From NCBI GenBank assembly GCA_947499145.1, contig CANMNB010000013.1, positions 1-64,000 of the forward strand: 64,000 nucleotides of DNA. Direction: 5' to 3'. Within the stretch, counting starts at the first letter, position 1. The number at the start of each line of letters is the position of its first letter. A model generated the notes under the pieces. That model was not told the origin of the DNA, searched no databases, and saw only the letters and a program-made list of their open reading frames with translations. The DNA is from an uncultured Arachnia sp. (GTDB lineage: Bacteria; Actinomycetota; Actinomycetes; Propionibacteriales; Propionibacteriaceae). Made by a program: the position numbers and the translations under genes. Below are positions 25,569-33,143 of this stretch, one piece after another.

Positions 25569-27489
25569 CAACCTGTTGTCCGCCACGTCGGCGTCGACGT
25601 GGCTCGACGACCCGACGCCCACGCGGCTGCCGGAGGGACTCGACGTGCCCCGCGGCGCCGGGATCCGGGAGCGACTGGAGGCGCTGCGTCGCCGCCACGC
25701 GATCCGCACGGAGATCGCCCGGGACGCCTATCTCGAGGCCCGCGCCCCCCGGACCGGCTTCCCGGTGGCCACGTCATCGCAGGCCCTCAGTTTCCTCGGC
25801 GGCCTGCTGTCGGGGCGTCGGGGCCTATTGGTCTGGGCGATCGCCCTCAACCTCAGCGCTGCGGGTGCTGGTCTGGTTGCACCCTTCCTCCTGGGCCGAC
25901 TCGTCGACGACGTGGCCGGCGGACTGTTGGATCGGAACGGGCTCACGACGACGGTGGGCATCATCGCCGGCGTGGTCATTGCTCAGGCCTTGCTGACGTT
26001 CGCTGCCCGGCGGGCCTCCGCCGTGCTCGGCTACGACCTGCTCGCGGCCGCCCGTGAGGAGGTCGTGCGGATCGTGCTGCGGCTCCCGCTGGGGCACGTC
26101 GAGGCCTCCGGGTCCGGCGACCTCCTGACGCGCATCACCTCCGACGTCTCCAAGATGGCGACGGCGGCACGGTGGGCCATCCCCAACCTGATCGTCTCCG
26201 TGGTGCTCATCGGGGCGACGCTCGTGGCGATGCTCGTGAACTCGTGGGTGCTGACGCTGCCCATGCTCGGGACTGCCCTGGTCATGTGGCTGGGAGGGCG
26301 CTACTACCTCTCCCGCGCGACCGCCGGGTACATCACGGAGTCGCGTTCCTACTCGGTCATCAACACCACGACCACCGAGACGGTGGAGGGTGCGCGCACC
26401 GTGGAGGCACTCGGGCTGGAGGATCTGCGGGTCGCCCAGATCGACGAGGACACGGAGCTGTCCGGCCAGGCCGAGCGCTACACGATGACGCTGCGGAACA
26501 TGCTGTTCGCGATGGTGGACTCGTCGTTCCAGTTGCCGCTCGTGGGCGTCGTGCTCCTGGGTGTCTGGGGTCACGGCGAGGGTTGGGCGACGATCGGGCA
26601 GATCACCACCGCAGCCCTGTACATCTCGCAGTTGCAGGGTCCGCTCGATCGCGTCATCGCGGTGCTCGACCACCTCCAGCTCGGCATCGTCGCCACGGCA
26701 CGCCTCATCGGGGTCGCCCAACTCGACGACGACCGGACTCCCCGCGACGTGGAGCCGGATGGTGTCAAGCTCACCGGCAACGGCCTGCGCTTCGGCTACC
26801 GGCCGGACGTGGACGTGCTGCACGGCGTCGACGTCGACCTCCAGCCGGGCGAGCGGCTCGCCATCGTCGGACCGTCGGGTTCTGGGAAGTCGACGCTGGG
26901 CCGCCTCGTGGCGGGCATCAACCGGCCACGGGTCGGCGAGGTGACCGTCGGCGGCGTCGACGTGATGGACCTCCCGCTTGACCGGCTTCGGACCGAGGTG
27001 GCGTTGGTGACCCAGGAGCACCACGTGTTCGTGGGCTCCGTCCGCGACAACGTGGTGCTCGCCCGAGAGACGACGGCTTCCGACGAGGAGGTCGAGCGGG
27101 CGCTGCGGGCCGTCGACGCGTGGACGTGGGTGTCGAAGCTCCCGGGCGGTCTGGATGCCGAACTCGGGCATGGCAAGGCGACACTCACGCCGGCGCAGGC
27201 CCAACAGGTGGCGCTGGCTCGGCTCATCATCGCGGACCCCCACACGCTGGTGCTGGACGAGGCGACGTCGCTCATCGACCCGTCCTCCGCACGGCACCTG
27301 GAGGGCTCCATGGCCACGCTGCTGGACGGCCGCGCTGTCGTCGCCATTGCCCACCGGCTGCACACCGCCCACGACGCCGACCGCATCGCGGTGGTGGACT
27401 CCGGGCGGATCGTGGAGCTCGGCTCGCACCACGAGCTCATTGAGCTGGGCGGGCAGTACGCCGACCTGTGGCGCACCTGGCGCGACTGA
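25561..27489 (+). CDS. ABC exporter half-transporter with intact ATPase (subunit 2)
   Basis: 642 residues. An ~80-residue N-terminal extension, six membrane helices (~90-390), then an ATPase with good Walker A (GPSGSGKST), Walker B (LVLDEATSLID), and H-loop (AHRLHT) but a decayed signature (LTPAQAQQ for LSGGQ). Its Walker A/B pairs with the intact LSGGQ of subunit 1, giving one canonical and one degenerate site, as in TM287/288-type exporters. ATG overlaps the upstream stop (ATGAGTGA). Confidence 0.93.
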   Translation: MSDNLLSATSASTWLDDPTPTRLPEGLDVPRGAGIRERLEALRRRHAIRTEIARDAYLEARAPRTGFPVATSSQALSFLGGLLSGRRGLLVWAIALNLSAAGAGLVAPFLLGRLVDDVAGGLLDRNGLTTTVGIIAGVVIAQALLTFAARRASAVLGYDLLAAAREEVVRIVLRLPLGHVEASGSGDLLTRITSDVSKMATAARWAIPNLIVSVVLIGATLVAMLVNSWVLTLPMLGTALVMWLGGRYYLSRATAGYITESRSYSVINTTTTETVEGARTVEALGLEDLRVAQIDEDTELSGQAERYTMTLRNMLFAMVDSSFQLPLVGVVLLGVWGHGEGWATIGQITTAALYISQLQGPLDRVIAVLDHLQLGIVATARLIGVAQLDDDRTPRDVEPDGVKLTGNGLRFGYRPDVDVLHGVDVDLQPGERLAIVGPSGSGKSTLGRLVAGINRPRVGEVTVGGVDVMDLPLDRLRTEVALVTQEHHVFVGSVRDNVVLARETTASDEEVERALRAVDAWTWVSKLPGGLDAELGHGKATLTPAQAQQVALARLIIADPHTLVLDEATSLIDPSSARHLEGSMATLLDGRAVVAIAHRLHTAHDADRIAVVDSGRIVELGSHHELIELGGQYADLWRTWRD

Positions 27490-27525
27490 GCCCCGCGCAT
27501 TCGCCACTGCGCTAATGACCCAGGT

Positions 27526-27557
27526 GTTCGAATAATGTCGGTGGTGGGTTCTAGGGT
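27526..27557 (+). promoter_or_regulatory. Promoter of DUF222-HNH copy 1 with decayed SOS half-site
   Basis: TAGGGT (27552-27557) lies 7 bases before ATG 27565, indicating a leaderless mRNA. GTTCGA (27526-27531) matches the right half of a LexA box at the position where copy 2 has a near-complete box, but the left half (TGACCC) has diverged. Confidence 0.4.
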
Positions 27558-27564
27558 TGTGGGT

Positions 27565-28914
27565 ATGGATCAGGAGGCGCGCCAGACCGCTGAGCAACTG
27601 CGTTCGGTCGATGAGTTGCGCCGGTTCGCAGAAGCCCAGACGATCACGTTGTTGTGTGACCTGGCCCGCCAGTACCGGATCGAGTATGACGACGTGGTGG
27701 AGGTGCTGGCGGAGCGCCGGGTCCGGCTGGGTGGGGTGGGGACTCCGGCGGTGTCGGAGTTCATCGGCTTGGAGTTGGCGGGGCTGTTGCGGTGTCCGCC
27801 GATGGTGGCGGCCTCGAAGCTGGCTGACGCGCTCAACCTGAAGTACCGGCACCCGCAGTTGTTCGTGGCGGTGCAGGGGCTGCGTGTGGAAGCCGCGAGG
27901 GCCTGTAAGGCGGCCGCTTTGTGTTCTGACCTGCCGGCCGAGGTGGCCGCCCGGGTGACCGAAGAGTGGGTGGGCCGGCAGGAGTCGTTGGGGTGGACGG
28001 CGTCGTTGAACCTGTTGAAGAAGTTGATCATCCAGGCCGACCCGGCCCGGGCCGCGGAACAGGAGCGGCGGCGTCGTGCGGAGCGGGGAGTGTGGGTGTG
28101 GGGGCTGCATGAGGGGGCGATGAACCTCACCGGCTGCCTCGACGTGCTGGATGCCCGTTACCTCGACGCCGCCGTCGACCGGATCGCCGACCTCCTCGCC
28201 CCGGAACACCCCGGATCCTCCCAGTCGGTGTTGCGGTCCAAGGCGTTGGGGGTCCTGGCCAACCCGGCCTACGCGCTCGCGCTGCTGCAACAGGCAGCTC
28301 AGCCGGCACTCACCGACACCGATGCTGTCTCCGCTGTGGCTGCTGGTCCCGATGCGTCGGGGGATCTGCCGCAGCGGCATGACCCGCACTGCCTCGGGGT
28401 GTTGTGCGGCACGATCACCACACCCTTGGCGAAGCTGCGGCCGCGTTTGGAGTTGGCCGTCCACGTCCACGCTGACGCCGTCGGTCGGCTCACCGGCACC
28501 GCCCGCATCGACAAAGCCGGCCACACCACCACCGCACTACTGGCCGAGCTCCTCCCCGACGTCGAAGTCACCGTCCAGCCCGTCATCGACCCCGCCGAGA
28601 TCCCCGCCGAGGACCGCTACGTCCCCACCGTCAGGATGCGCAAGGCACTGGTGCTGGCCCTCAAACACGAACTCTTCCCGTATTCGAACACCCCCTCCGC
28701 CGGGTTGGACATCGACCACACCCAACCCTTCACCCCCGGCCGGCCGGCCCAGACCCGGATCGGGAACCTCGCCCCCGTGACCAGACGGGTCCACCGGGCC
28801 AAGACCGCCCGCGCCTGGCGGGTACGACAACCCAGCCCCGGGAAACTCACCTGGACCAGCCCACTCCGATTCGCCTACGACGTCACCCCCACCGGCACCC
28901 GCATGCTCGCCTAG
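27565..28914 (+). CDS. DUF222 / 13E12-repeat HNH endonuclease-like protein, copy 1
   Basis: 449 residues from ATG 27565; I prefer it to ATG 27535 because both copies share the -10 box 7 bases upstream and MDQEARQTAEQL. N-terminal DUF222 helical region (~1-300), C-terminal HNH-type nuclease motif (LDIDHTQPF ... RIGNLAPVTRRVHRAKT). The family (13E12 repeats of Mycobacterium tuberculosis) is repetitive, poorly understood, and often LexA-controlled. A close paralogue lies at 41025, same orientation, on the other side of the nitrate cluster. Confidence 0.88.
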   Translation: MDQEARQTAEQLRSVDELRRFAEAQTITLLCDLARQYRIEYDDVVEVLAERRVRLGGVGTPAVSEFIGLELAGLLRCPPMVAASKLADALNLKYRHPQLFVAVQGLRVEAARACKAAALCSDLPAEVAARVTEEWVGRQESLGWTASLNLLKKLIIQADPARAAEQERRRRAERGVWVWGLHEGAMNLTGCLDVLDARYLDAAVDRIADLLAPEHPGSSQSVLRSKALGVLANPAYALALLQQAAQPALTDTDAVSAVAAGPDASGDLPQRHDPHCLGVLCGTITTPLAKLRPRLELAVHVHADAVGRLTGTARIDKAGHTTTALLAELLPDVEVTVQPVIDPAEIPAEDRYVPTVRMRKALVLALKHELFPYSNTPSAGLDIDHTQPFTPGRPAQTRIGNLAPVTRRVHRAKTARAWRVRQPSPGKLTWTSPLRFAYDVTPTGTRMLA

Positions 28915-28957
28915 CCGCGGCGGGTCACCTTGCCTCCTGTCGTCCTAGTCTGACGGC

Positions 28958-29434
28958 ATGGCATTGACCGACGACGACCTACGCTTCCTCGACCGCGCCG
29001 TGGAACTGGCGGAGCGAGCCCTCGAGTCCGGTGACGAGCCCTTCGGATCGCTTCTGGTCTCTCCCAGCGGGACCGTGCTGTTCGAGGACCACAACCACGT
29101 GGCCGGAGGCGACAACACACAACACCCGGAGTTCGCGATCGCCCGGTGGGCCGCCGAGAACATTGACCCGGACGAGCGCGCCAGGTGCACGGTCTACACC
29201 TCGGGCGAACACTGCCCCATGTGCGCCGCTGCACACGGATGGGTGGGCCTCGGACGCATCGTCTACGCGTCGTCGTCGGCGCAGCTCACCGAGTGGTACG
29301 ACGCCATGGGATTGCCGGCCTCCCCCGTGGCGGCGCTCCCCATCCAGACCGTCATCCCCGGCGCGGAGGTCGACGGTCCCGACGACCGTCTCGCTGAGCG
29401 GGTGCGCCAGCTCCACGAACGCAGCCAGGGCTAG
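28958..29434 (+). CDS. Nucleoside/guanine deaminase family protein
   Basis: 158 residues. CDA-fold zinc enzyme: HPEFAIA supplies His and the proton-shuttling Glu, and GEHCPMCAAAHG the two zinc Cys (CxxC). Resembles guanine deaminase/tRNA adenosine deaminase-like proteins; 'NHVAGGDNTQHPE' fits the guanine deaminase side. A stand-alone gene inserted between DUF222 copy 1 and its cupin; absent from the second copy of this module. Confidence 0.83.
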   Translation: MALTDDDLRFLDRAVELAERALESGDEPFGSLLVSPSGTVLFEDHNHVAGGDNTQHPEFAIARWAAENIDPDERARCTVYTSGEHCPMCAAAHGWVGLGRIVYASSSAQLTEWYDAMGLPASPVAALPIQTVIPGAEVDGPDDRLAERVRQLHERSQG

Positions 29435-29454
29435 CCGGGCTGGCCGATCAGGAC

Positions 29455-29796
29455 TCAGGGAGCCGTATCGACCATCACGAGCGTCATCCGGCACGGCGTC
29501 TCCGCGACCAATGCGTGTGACGCACCTGGAGCGAGGTGGATGAGGTCGCCCTCCCCCATCGTGTGCTCGACACCATCGACAGTGAACCTCATTCGCCCGC
29601 TCACGAGCTGGACCACCACCGCACGCGGAGACGTGTGTTCGGTCAGCATCTCGCCCGCGTCGAACGTGAACTGCACCACTCGCATCAGTTCGTTGTTGAC
29701 GAGGACTCGCGACGTCGTCGACTCGGGCACTACCGGCAACGCATTGGCCAGGTCCAGATGGGCGGAGGATTCGGTCACTGGGGTTGTTTTCGCCAT
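29455..29796 (-). CDS. Cupin-domain protein, copy 1
   Basis: 113 residues, single cupin beta-barrel: MLTEHTSPRAVVVQLVSGRMRFTVDG (first motif, with reduced metal ligands) and LIHLAPGASHAL (second motif). Small metal- or ligand-binding barrel of unknown role. About 85% identical to the cupin at 42349, and both sit in reverse orientation after a DUF222-HNH gene. The start is within 7 bases of a minus-strand TAGGCT box, so probably leaderless. Confidence 0.85.
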   Translation of the reverse strand: MAKTTPVTESSAHLDLANALPVVPESTTSRVLVNNELMRVVQFTFDAGEMLTEHTSPRAVVVQLVSGRMRFTVDGVEHTMGEGDLIHLAPGASHALVAETPCRMTLVMVDTAP

Positions 29797-29888
29797 GCCG
29801 AGAGCCTACGGCGGCGGGCCCAGCGGGACTAGGCTGGGACGCGGATGGATGGCGCGGCTGCCCAGCCGTCCCCGTCCTTGGAGCACCG

Positions 29889-30590
29889 ATGTCCACGAGC
29901 GACACCCCCACGCTGACGACTGCGCCGCGCCTGGACGGGCTGTTGCGCGCTGGCGCCTGGGGAGCGTTCGGCTCCGTCGCGCTGATCGTCGCCCAAGTCG
30001 TCGTGTTCGCGATCTGGCCTCCGGTGCACACCGTCGCGGAGGTCTTCGAGCTGATGACCGGGAACCCCGTGCTGGGGCTGGTCTCCCTGGACCTGCTCTA
30101 TGTGGTCAACAACGTCCTGGTGTGGCTGTTCTACCTGGGACTGGGGGCCGGTCTATGGCGGGTGTCGCGCTCCGCCGTGGCGCTGGCGTTGGGGCTGGGG
30201 ACCCTGCAGATGGCTGCCTACTTCGCGTCCAACCCCGCCGTGGAGATGTTGGCCCTGGCCCAGGCGCACTCCGCGGCCGGGCAGTCCTCCAGGGCGCTGT
30301 TGGAGGCCGCAGGGGAGGCGCTGCTGGCGGGTTGGAAGGGGACGGCTTTCCTCACGTACTACTTCCTGGGCGCCGCGGTGCTCTTCATTCTCTCCTGGGC
30401 CCTGCACCGCTCCTCCGACTTCTCGTCGGCAACGGCCTGGTGGGCGTTGGCGTCCGGGGTCCTTATGCTGGTGCCGTCCACCTTCGGCACCATCGGGATG
30501 GTGTTCGCGCTGGTGTCACTCGTGCCGTGGAGCGTCTTCTGCCTGCTCGCCGGGCGGCGACTCGTCGGTCTGGCGGCCTCAGGCGACTGA
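29889..30590 (+). CDS. DUF4386-like multispanning membrane protein
   Basis: 233 residues from ATG 29889, after GGAG. Six hydrophobic segments (~25-45, 60-85, 88-110, 115-135, 155-180, 195-215). The layout resembles DUF4386/integral membrane proteins of unknown role; my family call is tentative. Stands alone, between the cupin and the small peptide gene. Confidence 0.65.
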   Translation: MSTSDTPTLTTAPRLDGLLRAGAWGAFGSVALIVAQVVVFAIWPPVHTVAEVFELMTGNPVLGLVSLDLLYVVNNVLVWLFYLGLGAGLWRVSRSAVALALGLGTLQMAAYFASNPAVEMLALAQAHSAAGQSSRALLEAAGEALLAGWKGTAFLTYYFLGAAVLFILSWALHRSSDFSSATAWWALASGVLMLVPSTFGTIGMVFALVSLVPWSVFCLLAGRRLVGLAASGD

Positions 30591-30760
30591 TTCGCCGCGA
30601 CACTCCTCGCCACGCAGCGGACCGCCCAGGGCCGCGCTGACGTAGCACCAGTCGAGGGCGCCGGCGCTCAAGGGGAGCACTCCCCAGGCCAGCGATGCCA
30701 CGCTCCCCGGCCTCCCCCTCCTGACCAGGCCCGTCACAACGAAGCAGGATCGCAGCCCTC

Positions 30761-30943
30761 ATGGCCACCGCAGCCGCAGCCGTCGCGATGACCGCTGCCC
30801 CGGCCGGTGCCGCTGAGCCAGAGGCCCGCGACTTCGCCGACCACGTCCGCATGTGCCAGTCCCACGAGGGCTTCGACGGCATGCACAACCCCGGCGTGAT
30901 GCACCAGGGGCTTGCCGGCTGGGAGGCCCACCACGCTTCCTGA
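30761..30943 (+). CDS. Small secreted peptide of unknown function
   Basis: 60 residues: Ala-rich hydrophobic start (MATAAAAVAMTAAPAGA) that looks like a signal peptide without its basic N-region, then ~42 residues rich in His and Met (CQSHEGFDGMHNPGVMHQG ends it). In-frame codons just upstream would read RSRIAAL, so a longer ancestral start may have been lost. AGGA lies 10 bases upstream. Ends 8 bp from the convergent cbiX stop. Confidence 0.4.
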   Translation: MATAAAAVAMTAAPAGAAEPEARDFADHVRMCQSHEGFDGMHNPGVMHQGLAGWEAHHAS

Positions 30944-30951
30944 CCCGCAGC

Positions 30952-31641
30952 TCAGACCGTGAGGTGTCGACAGCCTGAGCGATAGCGATCGACGACCACG
31001 TCGACCAACCCGGGATGGTCCCCGAGCGGCTCGGCCAGGAGGTCCCCACCTGCCTTCGCGAGCTTGCGCTGGAAGAACCCACGTCCGATCAGGTAGGACG
31101 CGAGTGCCACCGGCCCGGTGCTCCGGGCTGCGGCGACGGCGTCAGGGACGCTGGGCTCAGCGACGGCCAGGAACCCCACCGTCACCGGCCCGGACCAACG
31201 GGACTGGACGGAGCGGGCCACGCCGCGACCCACCTCGGCCGCCTCCGGGCGCGACGATCCCGCCACGCCCACCACGACGGCCGTGTCCTCGGGAACCCGT
31301 GCCTCGCGCAGCCGGTCGACCAGAGCGCCCGCCAGACGCGGGTCCGGTCCCAGGGGACCCGTCGAGACGGCTCTCCCGGGATGATCGGCAATGGCCTCCT
31401 GCACGTCCACTTCAGTGTGGAAACCCAGGGTCAGCAGAATCGGCACCACCACGACGTGCTCGCCCGCGGCGACGAGTCGGTCCACGACAGCGTCCAGCTT
31501 GGGTTCCTGCACGTCGACGTAGGCCGCCTCCACTGTCACGTCCGGCAGCCGCCCCGCGGCGGCTTCCGCGATGGCCACCACGGTGGCCCGGCCGTCAGGG
31601 TCGTCCGTGCCGTGGGCGCACACGACGAGGGCAGGCTTCAC
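30952..31641 (-). CDS. Sirohydrochlorin chelatase (CbiX/SirB-like)
   Basis: 229 residues from GTG 31641, overlapping the nnaR stop by 4 bp. Two CbiX-type halves: AHGTDDPDGR and PILLTLGFHTEVDV in the first, VGVAGSSRPEAAEVGRGVA and ASYLIGRGFFQRKL in the second. Would insert Fe into sirohydrochlorin to finish siroheme, the cofactor of NirB upstream. Last gene of the nitrite-reduction unit. Confidence 0.85.
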   Translation of the reverse strand: MKPALVVCAHGTDDPDGRATVVAIAEAAAGRLPDVTVEAAYVDVQEPKLDAVVDRLVAAGEHVVVVPILLTLGFHTEVDVQEAIADHPGRAVSTGPLGPDPRLAGALVDRLREARVPEDTAVVVGVAGSSRPEAAEVGRGVARSVQSRWSGPVTVGFLAVAEPSVPDAVAAARSTGPVALASYLIGRGFFQRKLAKAGGDLLAEPLGDHPGLVDVVVDRYRSGCRHLTV

Positions 31642-32750
31642 GCGCCGACCTCCAGTCGGTAGCCCCGCCGCGGCACGGTGCGCACCAGCGACCGATCCCC
31701 CATCCCGTCTCGCAGCCGCGCCACGGCGACCTCCGCCGCGTGCGGATCGTTGGAGCAGCCGGGCAGCACCCCCAGGATGTCCTCCCGGGAGACCACGCCC
31801 CCCTTGGCCTCGACGAGGGCGCGCAGCACCGCGAACTGGACCTGGCTGAGGGGTAGGGCCCGGCCGTCGAGGATCGCAGCGGAACGCCGCAGCCACAACG
31901 CGCCTGCCGGTGTGGCCACTTCCGCGACGCCGCGCTCGGCCAGGGCGGCGCTGAGTTCACGCACCAGCGCGCCAAGCCGGAACCTGTCGGGGATCAGTGG
32001 GTTCAGGCCCAGTTCCAGCAGCGGAGCCGCCGTGACGGGACCGACCGTGGCGGGGATCACCGGCCCGGCCATCGCCGCCAGCACCTCGTCCCGGCGGCCC
32101 TCCCGTTCGCAGGCGGCCAGGAACTCCACGACGCCATGGGCGGAGGTGAACGCGACGGCGTCGACCTCAGCTGCCGCGACGAGGCCGATGGCGCGGGTCA
32201 CAGCCTCCGGCTCGGGCGAGGGCCCCCATCGGTAGACGACGAGGGAGGTGACGCGTGCACCGAGTTCCACCAGCAGTTCGTCGATGCCGTCGCTGCCCGA
32301 GCCGTGGTGCTGGACGGCCACGTGCAGGCCCGCCGCGCCCTCGTCGTCGAACAACTCCTTGATCTCCGCCGCCGTCTCTGAGTCGGCCACCCAGTCCGCC
32401 GTCAGTCCGGCCCCGTGCACCGCGCCCTGCGCCTTGGGGCCGCGGGCGATGATGCGAGCCCGTCGCAGCACCTCCAGCAGCTCGCCTGCGCAGCCTGCCG
32501 CGTCGGCTGCGTCCATCCAGCCGCGGAACCCGACGCCGGTGGTCGCGACCACTGCGTGGGGCGGGTCCGCGATCAGCGCCCGGGTCTGGGCGATCAACAG
32601 TTCGTCGTCCGCGTGCGGGACGATGGACAGGATGGGCGCCCGGATCACCTCCGCCCCCCGCCGCTCCAGTGCCGAGGCCAACTCCGAGGCGCGCCGCTTC
32701 GCCGTGAGGACCACCCGGCAGCCGGCGAGCGGGGTTGAGGTGCTGTCCAT
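31638..32750 (-). CDS. nnaR: HemD-like regulator of nitrogen assimilation (NnaR-type)
   Basis: 370 residues: a uroporphyrinogen-III-synthase-like domain (~1-265) fused to a winged-helix DNA-binding domain (LPLSQVQFAVLRALVEAKGGVVSREDIL ... EVAVARLRDGMG ... VPRRGYRLEVGA). The fusion is that of NnaR of Streptomyces, a co-regulator with GlnR of nitrate/nitrite genes. The position between nirD and cbiX supports the call. Whether it makes uro'gen III or only binds a tetrapyrrole is not visible. Confidence 0.83.
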   Translation of the reverse strand: MDSTSTPLAGCRVVLTAKRRASELASALERRGAEVIRAPILSIVPHADDELLIAQTRALIADPPHAVVATTGVGFRGWMDAADAAGCAGELLEVLRRARIIARGPKAQGAVHGAGLTADWVADSETAAEIKELFDDEGAAGLHVAVQHHGSGSDGIDELLVELGARVTSLVVYRWGPSPEPEAVTRAIGLVAAAEVDAVAFTSAHGVVEFLAACEREGRRDEVLAAMAGPVIPATVGPVTAAPLLELGLNPLIPDRFRLGALVRELSAALAERGVAEVATPAGALWLRRSAAILDGRALPLSQVQFAVLRALVEAKGGVVSREDILGVLPGCSNDPHAAEVAVARLRDGMGDRSLVRTVPRRGYRLEVGA

Positions 32751-33143
32751 TCAGCCCGCCTTCGCGAGCCCGGCCTCGGCGTGACGGACCGGTGCCTCCT
32801 CGGACAGCTGGGCGCCGACGAACACCCGGCCGTCGAGCACAGCCACCGCCCACGTGCCGAGCGCCTTGGAGGGGTCCGACAGGCACACGCCCGTGCGGAG
32901 GTCGAAGGCCTGCTTGTACATGGGGGAGAAGAGTACGGGCACGTCCTCCCCGTCCACCAGGGACGACCCCACCAGTCCACGGGCCATCACGTTGGCGCGG
33001 GCGAAGGGGTCCCACATGCCGACGGCGACGACGCGGTCGTCGTGGAGCCTCACGATGGCCACCTGCCGGCCGTCGATCAGGGCGGCGACGGGTCGTTCGG
33101 GCAGCAGGTCGCTGAGGGTGCAGACGGGGTGCATGGTGGTCAT
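32751..33143 (-). CDS. nirD: Nitrite reductase small subunit NirD
   Basis: 130 residues from ATG 33143 (GGAGG six bases upstream, ATGA overlap with nirB). Rieske-like fold (RQVAIVRLHDDRVVAVG ... LFSPMYKQAFDLRTGVCLSD) but without the Cys-His ligands of a [2Fe-2S] cluster, as usual for NirD. Partner of NirB. The nnaR start lies directly at its stop. Confidence 0.92.
   Translation of the reverse strand: MTTMHPVCTLSDLLPERPVAALIDGRQVAIVRLHDDRVVAVGMWDPFARANVMARGLVGSSLVDGEDVPVLFSPMYKQAFDLRTGVCLSDPSKALGTWAVAVLDGRVFVGAQLSEEAPVRHAEAGLAKAG

Noticed and set aside
25825-28524. 899-codon frame on the minus strand across the ABC exporter and DUF222 gene
   Set aside because: Runs across two solid genes; composition of an antisense frame.
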